DNA of 64,000 nt, taken from Hymenobacter psoromatis. GTDB taxonomy: Bacteria > Bacteroidota > Bacteroidia > Cytophagales > Hymenobacteraceae. Numbering within the stretch: the stretch's first letter is position 1; each line of letters starts with the position of its first letter. Below are positions 25,684 to 34,155 of this stretch, piece by piece. Both the position numbers and the translations under genes were made by a program. Where the stretch lies: contig CP014771.1 of NCBI GenBank assembly GCA_001596155.1, positions 4,030,001 through 4,094,000 on the forward strand, given 5' to 3'. Under the pieces are notes generated by a model. It ran no database searches. It was given only the letters and a program-made list of their open reading frames with translations, and was not told where the DNA came from.

Positions 25684-26823
25684 ATGAAATTTGCCACCAA
25701 AGCCATCCACGCCGGCGTGCACCCCGACCCTACCACCGGGGCCATCATGACGCCCATCTACCAGACCTCGACCTACGCCCAGCGCTCGCCGGGCGACAAC
25801 AAGGGCTACGAGTATTCGCGCACCCACAACCCCACCCGCACGCAACTGCAAGACGCCCTGGCGGCGCTCGACAACGGCCGGCACGGCCTGGCCTTTGCCT
25901 CGGGCATGGCGGCCATCGACTGCGTGCTGCGCCTGCTGAAACCCGGCGACGAGGTGATTTCGACCGACGACCTCTACGGCGGCTCCTACCGCATCATGAC
26001 CAAGGTGTATGAGCCGCTGGGCATCAAGTGCCACTTCGTGCCAATGGGCGACCTGGCGGCGGTGCGCGCCAAAATCTCGCCCAACACCAAGCTCATCTGG
26101 GTCGAAACGCCGACTAACCCGCTGCTCAATATTATTGATATTGCGGGTGTGGCGGCCATCGCGAAGGAGGCCGGCGCGCTGCTGGCCGTCGATAACACGT
26201 TCTCTACCCCCTACTTGCAGGAGCCGCTGGCGCTGGGTGCCGACATCGTGGTGTACTCGCTCACCAAGTACATGGCCGGCCATTCCGACGTGGTGATGGG
26301 CGCGCTGGTTTTCAATGATGATGCGCTGCTGGAACGGCTCAGCTTTTACCAGAATGCCTGCGGCGGCACGCCTGGCCCGCAAGACTGCTTCCTGGTGCTG
26401 CGCGGCCTCAAAACGCTACACCTGCGGATGCAGCGCCACTGCGAAAACGGCCGCGCCATAGCCGAGTATCTGCGCCAGCACCCCAAAGTGGAAAAAGTGT
26501 ACTGGCCGGGCTTCGAAAACCACCCCAACCACGCCGTGGCCGCCCGCCAGATGCGCGACTTCGGGGGCATGATTTCGTTCGTGCTAAAAGGTGATAAGAA
26601 GGAAGAGGCCATCGCGGTGCTCGAAAAATTCCAGCTCTTCACCCTGGCCGAAAGCCTGGGCGGCGTTGAAAGCCTGAGCGGCCATCCCGCCACCATGACC
26701 CACGCCAGCATCCCGCCCGAGCAGCGTCGCAAGGCCGGCCTCAGCGACTCGCTCATCCGCCTCAGCGTGGGCGTGGAGGATGCCGAGGATTTGATGGAGG
26801 ATTTGGCCCAGGCGATAGGGTAG
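25684..26823 (+). CDS. Cystathionine gamma-synthase / lyase-type PLP enzyme
   Basis: 379 residues of the Cys/Met metabolism fold-type I family. Visible landmarks are YEYSRTHNPTRTQLQ, FASGMAAIDCVL, the VETPTNPLLNIIDI and VDNTFSTPYLQEPL blocks, the PLP-binding lysine in VYSLTKYMAGHSDVVMG, and the C-terminal ESLGGVESLSGHPATMTH and RLSVGVEDAEDL. It handles transsulfuration between cysteine/homoserine esters and cystathionine; synthase, beta-lyase and gamma-lyase cannot be separated here. ATG at 25684 follows a short direct repeat, AAATCCGTT twice. The SGNH hydrolase starts six bases after the stop, suggesting one transcript. Confidence 0.92.
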   Translation: MKFATKAIHAGVHPDPTTGAIMTPIYQTSTYAQRSPGDNKGYEYSRTHNPTRTQLQDALAALDNGRHGLAFASGMAAIDCVLRLLKPGDEVISTDDLYGGSYRIMTKVYEPLGIKCHFVPMGDLAAVRAKISPNTKLIWVETPTNPLLNIIDIAGVAAIAKEAGALLAVDNTFSTPYLQEPLALGADIVVYSLTKYMAGHSDVVMGALVFNDDALLERLSFYQNACGGTPGPQDCFLVLRGLKTLHLRMQRHCENGRAIAEYLRQHPKVEKVYWPGFENHPNHAVAARQMRDFGGMISFVLKGDKKEEAIAVLEKFQLFTLAESLGGVESLSGHPATMTHASIPPEQRRKAGLSDSLIRLSVGVEDAEDLMEDLAQAIG

Positions 26824-26829
26824 GGGGTA

Positions 26830-27450
26830 ATGACGAGTTACTTGTCCTTAACTCCCTACCTCGCCCTCGGCGACTCCTATACCATCGGCGAGGGTGCCGA
26901 ACCCGCCGACCGCTGGCCGGTGCAGTTGGCCGCACTCGACCGCGCGCAGGGGGGTAGGCTGGCCGACCCCGATATTATTGCCCGCACCGGCTGGACCACC
27001 GCCGAGCTGCAAGAGGCCATCGCGGCCAGCGGCAACCACCGCCCCGACTATGGCCTGGTGTCGCTGCTCATTGGCGTCAATAACCAGTACCGCGGCCAGA
27101 GTCTGGAAGCCTACCGCGCCGAATTCCGCGAGTTGTTGGCCACGGCCACTGCCTTTGCGGGCGGGGCCAGCGGCCGGGTGGTAGTGCTCAGCATTCCCGA
27201 CTGGGGCCAGACGCCCTTCGCCCGCGACCGCGACCGGGCGCAGATTGGCCGCGAGATTGACGACTACAACGCCGTGGCCCAGGCCGAGTGCCAGCGCGCG
27301 GGCGTGGCCTTCGTGCCCATCACCGACCTGACCCGCGCCGCCGTTGGCGAAGCTGGCCAGTTCACCAGCGACGGCCTGCACTACACTGGCCCCCAGCTGG
27401 CGCGCTGGGCCGCGCGGGCGCTGCCCGTGGTGCGGGGCCTGCTGCAATAA
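26830..27450 (+). CDS. SGNH/GDSL hydrolase
   Basis: 206 residues. Block I is LALGDSYTIGEG with the nucleophile Ser, block III is LLIGVNNQYRG with the oxyanion Asn, and block V is FTSDGLHYTG with the catalytic Asp/His. These esterases act on acyl or acetyl esters. No signal peptide is visible, so it is probably cytoplasmic. It follows the PLP enzyme by six bases; the spacer contains the GGGTAGGGGG motif. Confidence 0.9.
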   Translation: MTSYLSLTPYLALGDSYTIGEGAEPADRWPVQLAALDRAQGGRLADPDIIARTGWTTAELQEAIAASGNHRPDYGLVSLLIGVNNQYRGQSLEAYRAEFRELLATATAFAGGASGRVVVLSIPDWGQTPFARDRDRAQIGREIDDYNAVAQAECQRAGVAFVPITDLTRAAVGEAGQFTSDGLHYTGPQLARWAARALPVVRGLLQ

Positions 27451-27493
27451 AAAGCGGCCGGCCGCGTCTGCGGGGCCACAAACCCTTTTCATC

Positions 27494-28486
27494 ATGCAGC
27501 TACAGCCCCGCCACCTCGGCCATAAATACCTCAACGTGCTGCCCACCAGCGTGAGCCCGCCCTCGGGCTACGGCCACCTGCTGCGGCGCTTTTTATTCGA
27601 AAAAAACGAGCGCGAGCCGCGCCAGCCGCTCGGGCCATTTCGGGCCGATGCGGCGGCGCTGGCCGCGCCCGTGCCCGCCGATGCGCTGCGCGTAACCTGG
27701 CTGGGCCACAGCACGACGCTTATCGAAATTGATGGCCGCCGCTTCCTCACCGACCCGGTGTGGGCCGAGCGCGCCTCGCCCTCGCAGCTGGTGGGCCCCA
27801 AGCGGTTTTTCGCGCCGCCGCTGCCGCTGGCCCAGCTGCCGCCGCTCGATGGCATCATCCTCTCGCACGACCACTACGACCACCTCGACGAGGCCGCCAT
27901 TCGGGCGCTGGCCCCGCGCGGCGAGCACTTCTATTGCCCCTTGGGAGTGGGGGCGCACCTGCGCCGCTGGGGCGTGGCGGCCGACCGCATCACGGAGGCC
28001 ACCTGGTGGGATGTTATCGCCCTACCCCCTGGCTTTGAGCTGATTGCCACGCCGGCCCGCCACTTCTCGGGGCGCGGGCTGCTGAACCGCGACAGCACGC
28101 TTTGGGCCTCGTGGGTGCTGAAGGGGCCGCGGCACCGCGTGTTTTTTGGCGGCGACTCGGGGCCGTTTGATGAGGCATTCCGGCAGATTGGGGCAGCCTA
28201 CGGGCCGTTCGATTTGGTGATGCTGGAAATTGGGGCTTCCGACCCCGAGTGGGCCGACATTCACCTCGGCCCTGACGAGGCGCTGGCCGCCCACCGGCTG
28301 CTGGGCGGCGGGCCGCTGCTGCCGCTGCACTGGGGCACGTTCAACCTGGCGCTTCATGCCTGGCGGCAGCCGGTGCAGCGCCTCATCGCGGCGGCCGATG
28401 TAGCTGTGCCGCTGCTGCTGCCTACCCCCGGCCAGCGCGTTGACGTGGCGGCCGGGCCAGTCAGCTCATTTTGGTGGCTGGCTTAG
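27494..28486 (+). CDS. Metallo-beta-lactamase-fold hydrolase, NAPE-PLD/UlaG-like
   Basis: 330 residues. The zinc-binding HxHxDH motif appears as ILSHDHYDHLD, preceded by VTWLGHSTTLIEIDG, a signature of NAPE-PLD-like enzymes. Later metal ligands are likely in TPARHFSGRG, FFGGDSG and LPLHWGTFNLA. Animal relatives hydrolyse N-acyl-phosphatidylethanolamine; in bacteria the substrate is usually unknown. There is no secretion signal. ATG at 27494 is chosen because the frame further upstream overlaps the SGNH hydrolase gene. Confidence 0.88.
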   Translation: MQLQPRHLGHKYLNVLPTSVSPPSGYGHLLRRFLFEKNEREPRQPLGPFRADAAALAAPVPADALRVTWLGHSTTLIEIDGRRFLTDPVWAERASPSQLVGPKRFFAPPLPLAQLPPLDGIILSHDHYDHLDEAAIRALAPRGEHFYCPLGVGAHLRRWGVAADRITEATWWDVIALPPGFELIATPARHFSGRGLLNRDSTLWASWVLKGPRHRVFFGGDSGPFDEAFRQIGAAYGPFDLVMLEIGASDPEWADIHLGPDEALAAHRLLGGGPLLPLHWGTFNLALHAWRQPVQRLIAAADVAVPLLLPTPGQRVDVAAGPVSSFWWLA

Positions 28487-28583
28487 CGGGTTGATTGCCG
28501 AAGAGGGGGGTAGGCCCGGTTTTATGGCTGCCGAAGAGTGAAGAGGCAGTTATAACTGCGGGCAGAATATTTTGGATAAAATG

Positions 28584-28612
28584 TTGCCCCGGTGAAAATC
28601 GTGTGTAATTTG
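28584..28612 (+). promoter_or_regulatory. Probable promoter for the TonB-dependent receptor
   Basis: TTG at 28584-28586 and TAATTTG at 28606-28612 are separated by 19 bp, as in Bacteroidota -33/-7 promoters; the -7 box is one base short of TAnnTTTG. The ATG is 47 bp further on. Confidence 0.5.
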
Positions 28613-28658
28613 CCCACCTTAAACCTTAGACAAATTAATTCTTTCCCATCTTTTTTGT

Positions 28659-31472
28659 ATGAGAAAAAGCTTATTGACTCCCCTGCTTGCCGTGGTCGCG
28701 CTGGCCGCTCACGCCCAAAAAATAACCGTAACGGGCCGCGTACTGAGTGCCGCCGGTGAGGCGCAGCCGGGCGCTACCGTGCTGGAGCGCGGCACTGCCA
28801 ACGGCACGGCGGCCAACGCCAGCGGCGAGTTTTCGCTGTCGGTGGCTCCCACGGCTACCCTCACTATTTCGGCCATTGGCTTTGCCACCCAGCAGGTAGC
28901 CGTGAATGGCCGCACCAACCTGGACGTGCGCCTGGCGGCTTCGGCCACCGACATCGGCGACGTGGTGGTGACCGGCTCGCGGGCCGCCGTGGGCCGCTCC
29001 AACGTGCTGACCACCGCGCCGGTGGACGTGATTACGGCCCGCGAAATCCGGGCCTTTGCCCAAACCGACGTGAGCCAGGTGCTGACCTACGCCGCGCCGT
29101 CGTTTCAGTCGTCGCGCCAGTCGATTTCGGATGGTACCGACTTTCTGGACCCGGCCAGCCTGCGCGGCCTCGGCCCCGACCAGGTGCTGGTGCTCGTGAA
29201 CGGTAAGCGCCGCTACAGCCAATCGCTGGTCAACATCAACGGCACCATCGGGCGCGGCTCTGTGGGCACCGACCTCAACACGATTCCCACGGCCAGCATC
29301 AAGCGCATTGAGGTGTTGCGCGACGGCGCGGCGGCCCTTTACGGCTCCGATGCCATCGCGGGCGTTATCAACATTCAGCTCAAAGACGACACCACTCGCA
29401 CCAGCGCCAGCAGCCTCTACGGCCAAACTACGCAGGGCGACGGCAAAACCGAGCAAGTCGATTTCAGCACCGGCATCAACCTCAACAAGCGCGGCTTTCT
29501 GGATTTGAGCGGGCAGTTTCTGAACCGCGGCTACACCAACCGCTCGTTTGCTGATACTGCGCCGCTCATGTACCTGGGCGGCAATGGCGGTAATTACCCC
29601 GCTTCGGCCACCACCGAGCAGAGCCGCCGCGACCTCAAGGCGCAGGACGATGCGCTGGTGGCTCAAAACGGCTTCGACCGGCGCGATATCCGGGTGGGCC
29701 AGTCCTCCTCGCGCAACTTCGGGGGGATGTTCAACGGGGCTTATCGCGTGGGCATGGGTGTTGAACTGTATTTTTTCGGCGGGGCTTCGTACCGCACGGG
29801 CCGCGGGCCGGGCTTCAACCGCTTGCCCAACCAGCCCACCCAAAGCGACCTGAGCTTGTTTCCGAACGGCTTTCTGCCGTTTATCAACACCGTTATCACT
29901 GACCAGTCGGGCACCCTGGGCGCGCGTAAAAACGTGGGCGGCTTTGCCGTGGACCTGAGCAACACCTTTGGCCGCAACAACCTGGAATTCAACATTGATG
30001 GCACTGTCAATGCGGCGCTACCGCAGCTGCCCGGCCTGGTGAACCCCACCAGTTTTTACGCCGGCCGCCTGGCCTTTATGCAGAATACGACCAACCTGGG
30101 CGTGTCGCGCCACTACACGGAGGTAGGGCCGCTGGCTACGCTCAACGTGGCGGCCGGCGGCGAGTTTCGGGTGGATAACTACCTGATTAGCAAGGGAGAA
30201 TATGCTTCGTACTTCGGGGCGATAGGCGGCCGCACGGCCAGCAACGGCTCGCCGGCCGCCGCCGGCTCGCAGGTGTTTCCGGGCTACCAGCCCAGCAACG
30301 AGCTGAACAAGACGCGCACCAACGCGGCAGGCTACCTCGACCTCGAAAGCGACATTACCGAAAAGCTGCTCGTGCATTTGGCGGGCCGCGCTGAAAACTA
30401 CAGCGACTTTGGCGGCAACGTGAGTGGCCAGGCCGGCGCTCGTTACAGCCTCATTGAGGGGCTGGCATTGCGCGGCTCCATTGGTAGCGGCTTCCGGGCT
30501 CCTTCGCTTCAGCAGCGGTATTTCAACAATACGAGCACGCAGTTTGTGAGCGGGCTGCCGCAGCAAGTGCTCACCGTGAACAACGATAGCCCCATTGTGC
30601 GCAACGGCTTTGGCGGCTCCGGCCAGCAGGGCTTTGGCGTGGAGCCGCTCCGGCAGGAAAAATCGAAGAACTATGGCCTGGGCCTCACGGCCACCGTGGC
30701 GCGCCAGCTCACCCTGACCGTGGATGCTTACCAGATTGACATCCGCGACCGTATCGTGCTCTCCTCGTCGTTCACGCGGGCCAATCCGTTGGTAGCCACT
30801 ATTCTGGGAACTTTGCCCGTGAGCCAGGTGCAGTTTTTTGCCAATGCGGTGAATACCCGCACCCGCGGCCTCGACGTGGTGGCCAATGAGCGCATTCCGC
30901 TGGGCCCCGACAGCCGCCTGCTGCTCACGGCCGCCGCCAACTTCAACAGCACCGAGGTAACGAGCTTCAACTCCTCGTCTTCGACCATCAACAACGACCA
31001 GACGCCCGGCGTCAACAACCTGCAGAACCGCCTCTTCGACCGCTCGCAGCGCACGCGCCTGGAACACGGCAACCCGCGCAGCAAAATCAACTTGGCGGCC
31101 GCCTACACCATAGGCAAGTTTGGGATAGAGGCCCGCTCGGTGCGCTTTGGCGAGATTCAAACCGCCGATGCCGACCCGACCCGTGCCAACCTCGACCAGA
31201 CGTTCTCGGCCAAGTGGATTACCGACCTCACCGTGAGCGTGCAGCTGGCTAAGCAGTTGGGCTTAGTATTCGGGGTCAATAACTTGTTCAATGTGTACCC
31301 CGACAAAATCTACGTGGACCCGCGCAACAACCCTAATAACTTCTCCACCGACCCCGCCACGAGCTTCAACTCCTCGCTCGACAACTCCAACCGCGGCCGC
31401 TTCCTGTACAGCGCCAACCAGTTTGGCTTCAATGGCGCGTACTATTTCGGCCGGTTGAATATCACGCTGTAA
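28659..31472 (+). CDS. TonB-dependent outer-membrane receptor
   Basis: 937 residues. The signal peptide ends near AAHAQ. A carboxypeptidase-like regulatory domain follows at ~20-95 (ITVTGRVLSAAGEAQPGATV), then the plug domain (~105-235, DVVVTGSRA ... IKRIEVLRDGAAALYGSDAIAGVINI) and a 22-strand-type barrel ending in FGFNGAYYFGRLNITL-like aromatic strand. It transports a ligand such as a siderophore, vitamin or oligosaccharide using TonB energy. No SusD-like gene is adjacent, so a polysaccharide-utilisation role is not supported. The substrate is unknown. A strong bidirectional terminator follows. Confidence 0.95.
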   Translation: MRKSLLTPLLAVVALAAHAQKITVTGRVLSAAGEAQPGATVLERGTANGTAANASGEFSLSVAPTATLTISAIGFATQQVAVNGRTNLDVRLAASATDIGDVVVTGSRAAVGRSNVLTTAPVDVITAREIRAFAQTDVSQVLTYAAPSFQSSRQSISDGTDFLDPASLRGLGPDQVLVLVNGKRRYSQSLVNINGTIGRGSVGTDLNTIPTASIKRIEVLRDGAAALYGSDAIAGVINIQLKDDTTRTSASSLYGQTTQGDGKTEQVDFSTGINLNKRGFLDLSGQFLNRGYTNRSFADTAPLMYLGGNGGNYPASATTEQSRRDLKAQDDALVAQNGFDRRDIRVGQSSSRNFGGMFNGAYRVGMGVELYFFGGASYRTGRGPGFNRLPNQPTQSDLSLFPNGFLPFINTVITDQSGTLGARKNVGGFAVDLSNTFGRNNLEFNIDGTVNAALPQLPGLVNPTSFYAGRLAFMQNTTNLGVSRHYTEVGPLATLNVAAGGEFRVDNYLISKGEYASYFGAIGGRTASNGSPAAAGSQVFPGYQPSNELNKTRTNAAGYLDLESDITEKLLVHLAGRAENYSDFGGNVSGQAGARYSLIEGLALRGSIGSGFRAPSLQQRYFNNTSTQFVSGLPQQVLTVNNDSPIVRNGFGGSGQQGFGVEPLRQEKSKNYGLGLTATVARQLTLTVDAYQIDIRDRIVLSSSFTRANPLVATILGTLPVSQVQFFANAVNTRTRGLDVVANERIPLGPDSRLLLTAAANFNSTEVTSFNSSSSTINNDQTPGVNNLQNRLFDRSQRTRLEHGNPRSKINLAAAYTIGKFGIEARSVRFGEIQTADADPTRANLDQTFSAKWITDLTVSVQLAKQLGLVFGVNNLFNVYPDKIYVDPRNNPNNFSTDPATSFNSSLDNSNRGRFLYSANQFGFNGAYYFGRLNITL

Positions 31473-31488
31473 GCCTAGCTTTCGGTCA

Positions 31489-31530
31489 TAAAAAAGTCCG
31501 CGCTGCCCCAGGCAGCGCGGACTTTTTTGC
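31489..31530. terminator. Bidirectional intrinsic terminator
   Basis: AAAAAAGTCCGCGCTGCC and its complement GGCAGCGCGGACTTTTTT form a strong stem between convergent genes. Confidence 0.88.
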
Positions 31531-31542
31531 GTGCGCAATATA

Positions 31543-32982
31543 CTAATAGCCAGCGCGAAGCAGCCGGGCCAGCGGCCGGCCATCGGCACCGCGCGCCACG
31601 TAGAGGCCGGCCGGCAGGGTAGGGGTAGGCTGCCACTGCACGCGGCCATCGGCCCCGGCCTGGAGCCGCGCCACCACGCGCCCCAGCTCATCCACAATGG
31701 TAACGGCCTGGCCCCCGGCCGCCGCCTGAAACTGCACCTGCTCGCGAAACGGCATCGGAAAGGCTGCCCCGTTGGCGGGGGGTAGGGCCGGGTGGTCGGC
31801 CAGCGCTGTGCCCGGCGCTGAAACTAAGAACGAGAACGTCTGCTCCTCGCTGGCATTGAGCGGGCAGCCATTGTCAAAAACGGCCACGGTGGCGGTGTAG
31901 CGGCCCGGCGGCAGCGTAGCCGGCACCTGCCAGGTCAGGCGCGCCTGCGTCGCCCCGAGGGTAATGAGGCTGAGGCCCGGCACCACGGCGGTGGCATCGG
32001 TGCTGAAGCGCAGCGACTGGCCCGCGTCGGGGTCGGCGGCGCTGAGCGTGAGGCTGACCGCCTGCACCGGCACCACCTGGCTGGGAGATTGCGGGGCGCC
32101 ATTCCCCAGCGTGAAGCCGGTGAACATCGGCGGACTATTGACGGAGGTATAGGCCACATACGTGACGTCGCGCATGACATAGCCGATTGGCTGCCAGGTG
32201 CCATTGAGGCGGCGATACTCGTTCACGCGGGCTGCCATTATATAAAGCCCTTGCTGCACGTTGCCGGCCGGAGCCGTGAGGGCTCCGGTGGCCGCGTTAA
32301 GCTGAAACTGCCCCGGTATGAAGTTCCCTACATCCACACCGCATAAATTGAGCGGCTGCACCGACGACTGCGACGTGGTGAAACTATACACTAGCGAGTC
32401 GCCGTCGATATTAAACGTGCTGAAGCTGTAACGCTGCGCCGAATTGCCGCAGATATAGGGTAGCAGGTTGGTCTCAAACCGGGGCGAGTTGTTTTGCGCC
32501 ACCAGCGCATTATCCAGAAACGCGCTGAGGTAAAGCGTCTGGTTGACAGAGTTAGTGATGTTTCGGATAACAGACGACCGGTTTTCGGTATGCACGCTCA
32601 GGGTCCACTGACCGCGGGGCAGGTCCACGTCCGTCTCGAAAAAGTTGATATCGTAGACGCGCGAGGATGAGAGTAGCGGGCAGTTGGGGGCCGCATAGGG
32701 CACCACCTGCCCGCGGCGAATCGTCACGGTGAAGTAGTCGGCGGCCGTCGCGTTGCAGCCGCCCCGGTTGCATGTGAGGTCTATCATGTCTTGCTGCACG
32801 GCGCTCACTGCATCCCGAAACAAGCGCACCGTGACGTGGTAGCGCGGCACGCCGGCCGTGGTGCTGGCCACCGGCGCGTAGGCAATGTCACCGCCAATAA
32901 TGTGCGTGGCGTGCGCGGCCCGCAGCCCGCCTACCCCCATCAGCAGCGCCAATAACCAGCGGAAGCGAAGTTGTGTGAACAT
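31543..32982 (-). CDS. Secreted beta-rich protein with type IX secretion sorting domain
   Basis: 479 residues. A signal peptide (FRWLLALLMGVGGLRAAHA) precedes THIIGGDIAY, an N-terminal block common in Cytophagales surface proteins. The middle is built of Ig/cadherin-like segments, with DGDSLVYSF and SAADPDAGQSLRFS repeats. The last ~80 residues (MPFREQVQFQA ... TIVDELGRVV ... LPAGLYVARG) form a type A T9SS C-terminal domain, which directs export across the outer membrane. Conserved cysteines (TCNRGGCN) hint at disulfides. The function of the mature protein is unknown. ATG at 32982 is preferred over TTG two codons upstream. IS630 lies about 80 bp upstream of the start. Confidence 0.85.
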   Translation of the reverse strand: MFTQLRFRWLLALLMGVGGLRAAHATHIIGGDIAYAPVASTTAGVPRYHVTVRLFRDAVSAVQQDMIDLTCNRGGCNATAADYFTVTIRRGQVVPYAAPNCPLLSSSRVYDINFFETDVDLPRGQWTLSVHTENRSSVIRNITNSVNQTLYLSAFLDNALVAQNNSPRFETNLLPYICGNSAQRYSFSTFNIDGDSLVYSFTTSQSSVQPLNLCGVDVGNFIPGQFQLNAATGALTAPAGNVQQGLYIMAARVNEYRRLNGTWQPIGYVMRDVTYVAYTSVNSPPMFTGFTLGNGAPQSPSQVVPVQAVSLTLSAADPDAGQSLRFSTDATAVVPGLSLITLGATQARLTWQVPATLPPGRYTATVAVFDNGCPLNASEEQTFSFLVSAPGTALADHPALPPANGAAFPMPFREQVQFQAAAGGQAVTIVDELGRVVARLQAGADGRVQWQPTPTLPAGLYVARGADGRPLARLLRAGY

Positions 32983-33055
32983 AGCCAAGTAGTAAAATGG
33001 TGAGAATCAGCCGACCGAATTACCCAAATATCGGCTACTAAGTAGCCGGCGCTAA

Positions 33056-33703
33056 TTAGATTATGTTAAATTTGGAGAAATTTATCTTCCATAAATTTCC
33101 TACTTGTGCTAAGCAACGATTAACTGCATAGAACAGGGTATCTTTCGTATGATAATCAGCTGGGTCAAGCTGTTCTTTTTTTAATTTGCGCCAAAGCGTT
33201 TCCGCCAGATTCAAGTGCGGTGAATACGTAGGTAAGTAAAATAGGTACAAGCCTCGTTCTTCCCAAAAGGGTAGTTGCTGTTGGATAAGCTGGGCTTTGT
33301 GCATACTTGCATTATCCAATACAATGAACGTTGGCTTTTTAAGTCTAAAGGATAGCTCTTCTAATTGCGTAAATATGAACTGTGCGTTAATATTCTTTTC
33401 GGTCATTACCCACTGCGTTTCATTGCGTCGGTTGATGAGTCCCCAGCTATTTATTTTATAGCCCTTCTCAACACCTGTTGAAACCACTTCTCCCGGAAAT
33501 TGCCAGCCGTAAGGAACATAACCCGTACTACAAACATGACTTTCATCTCCGTACACTAAGTCCACAAAACCTTGCTCGTAAAGATTCTCTAGTTCAGCCA
33601 GTTGCTCTTTTTTTAGCGCGTATATCTCCGGGCAGGGTTCCCCTTTGCACCGTTTCCTTATGCGTTTATATCGTCCGCCAAGACTTTTAAAAAAGCTTTG
33701 CAT
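33056..33703 (-). CDS. IS630 transposase, DDE catalytic part (frame B)
   Basis: 215 residues from the internal ATG, but probably made as a fusion with the upstream frame by -1 frameshifting. The DDE triad is visible as YGDESHV, IVLDNASMH and HLNLAETLW, all in the expected spacing for the DDE_3 domain of IS630. The protein excises and integrates the element at TA sites. The stop is just outside the left inverted repeat. Confidence 0.9.
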   Translation of the reverse strand: MQSFFKSLGGRYKRIRKRCKGEPCPEIYALKKEQLAELENLYEQGFVDLVYGDESHVCSTGYVPYGWQFPGEVVSTGVEKGYKINSWGLINRRNETQWVMTEKNINAQFIFTQLEELSFRLKKPTFIVLDNASMHKAQLIQQQLPFWEERGLYLFYLPTYSPHLNLAETLWRKLKKEQLDPADYHTKDTLFYAVNRCLAQVGNLWKINFSKFNII

Positions 33704-34077
33704 GTGCGTAGACTAACCGACTTGTTCGTTTCCTGTTCCCATTCCGCTTTGGCCGTTTGGGTACGTTGTCTGTTTGCTTTAATAGCTTCTAAAATAGATT
33801 CTTTATCTGTCTCAACAGCTAAGAGGGCTTTGCGCCCGCGTCCAGGCTTTGTTTTCAGCCCGTCAATACCTGCCTCTTTATAACGTTTTGTCCATGCATT
33901 CACACTCACATAAGTCATCGCCGTAAACTTACCTACTTCCTCCGAAGTAAGGCCCATCGCTTTTAGCAAAATTACTTCGCATCTGGTTCGAAAACAGGGT
34001 GTTTTTCCCGTTCTTGCGCCTTGTTCCAATACTGATTTAGCGGATTCACTCAATAAGGGGGTGTTGACTCTTGACAT
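33658..34077 (-). CDS. IS630 transposase, helix-turn-helix part (frame A)
   Basis: 139 residues. Helix-turn-helix segments are visible (RCEVILLKAMGLTSEEVGK and YVSVNAWTKRYKEAGIDGLK), followed by an arginine-rich linker, the DNA-binding half of IS630 transposases. Frame A overlaps frame B by 46 bases, and the overlap contains T_TTT_TTA (33688-33694, minus strand) in the correct phase for -1 slippage. Confidence 0.88.
   Translation of the reverse strand: MSRVNTPLLSESAKSVLEQGARTGKTPCFRTRCEVILLKAMGLTSEEVGKFTAMTYVSVNAWTKRYKEAGIDGLKTKPGRGRKALLAVETDKESILEAIKANRQRTQTAKAEWEQETNKSVSLRTCKAFLKVLADDINA
33688..33694 (-). promoter_or_regulatory. Canonical -1 ribosomal slippery heptamer T_TTT_TTA
   Basis: In frame A the codons are GCT TTT TTA AAA. 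The X_XXY_YYZ heptamer TTTTTTA is in phase, and slipping back one base continues in frame B (TTT TTT AAA AGT). This is the same heptamer used by HIV-1 gag-pol. Confidence 0.8.
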
Positions 34078-34155
34078 GGTGCAAAACTAATCAACGTAAC
34101 ATAAACTATTTACTGCCGAGTACTTATTCACCAAGTTGCAAGAGGTAGGGCTGGC

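Larger units (their letters stand above)
33061..34104 (-). mobile_element. IS630-family insertion sequence
   Basis: About 1.04 kb with lower GC than its surroundings. The ends are imperfect inverted repeats beginning TTATGTTA (33061 onward, and the complement at 34095-34104). TA dinucleotides at both borders fit the TA target preference of IS630/Tc1-type elements. It encodes two overlapping transposase frames joined by a -1 slippery site. It lies between the T9SS cargo gene and an OmpA-like gene and interrupts neither. Confidence 0.88.

Noticed and set aside
25600..26382. 260-codon frame opposite the PLP enzyme
   Set aside because: Shadow frame created by GC-rich codon bias in the real gene.
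28659..31472. SusC of a polysaccharide-utilisation locus
   Set aside because: No SusD-like partner or glycoside hydrolases nearby; annotated only as a TonB-dependent receptor.
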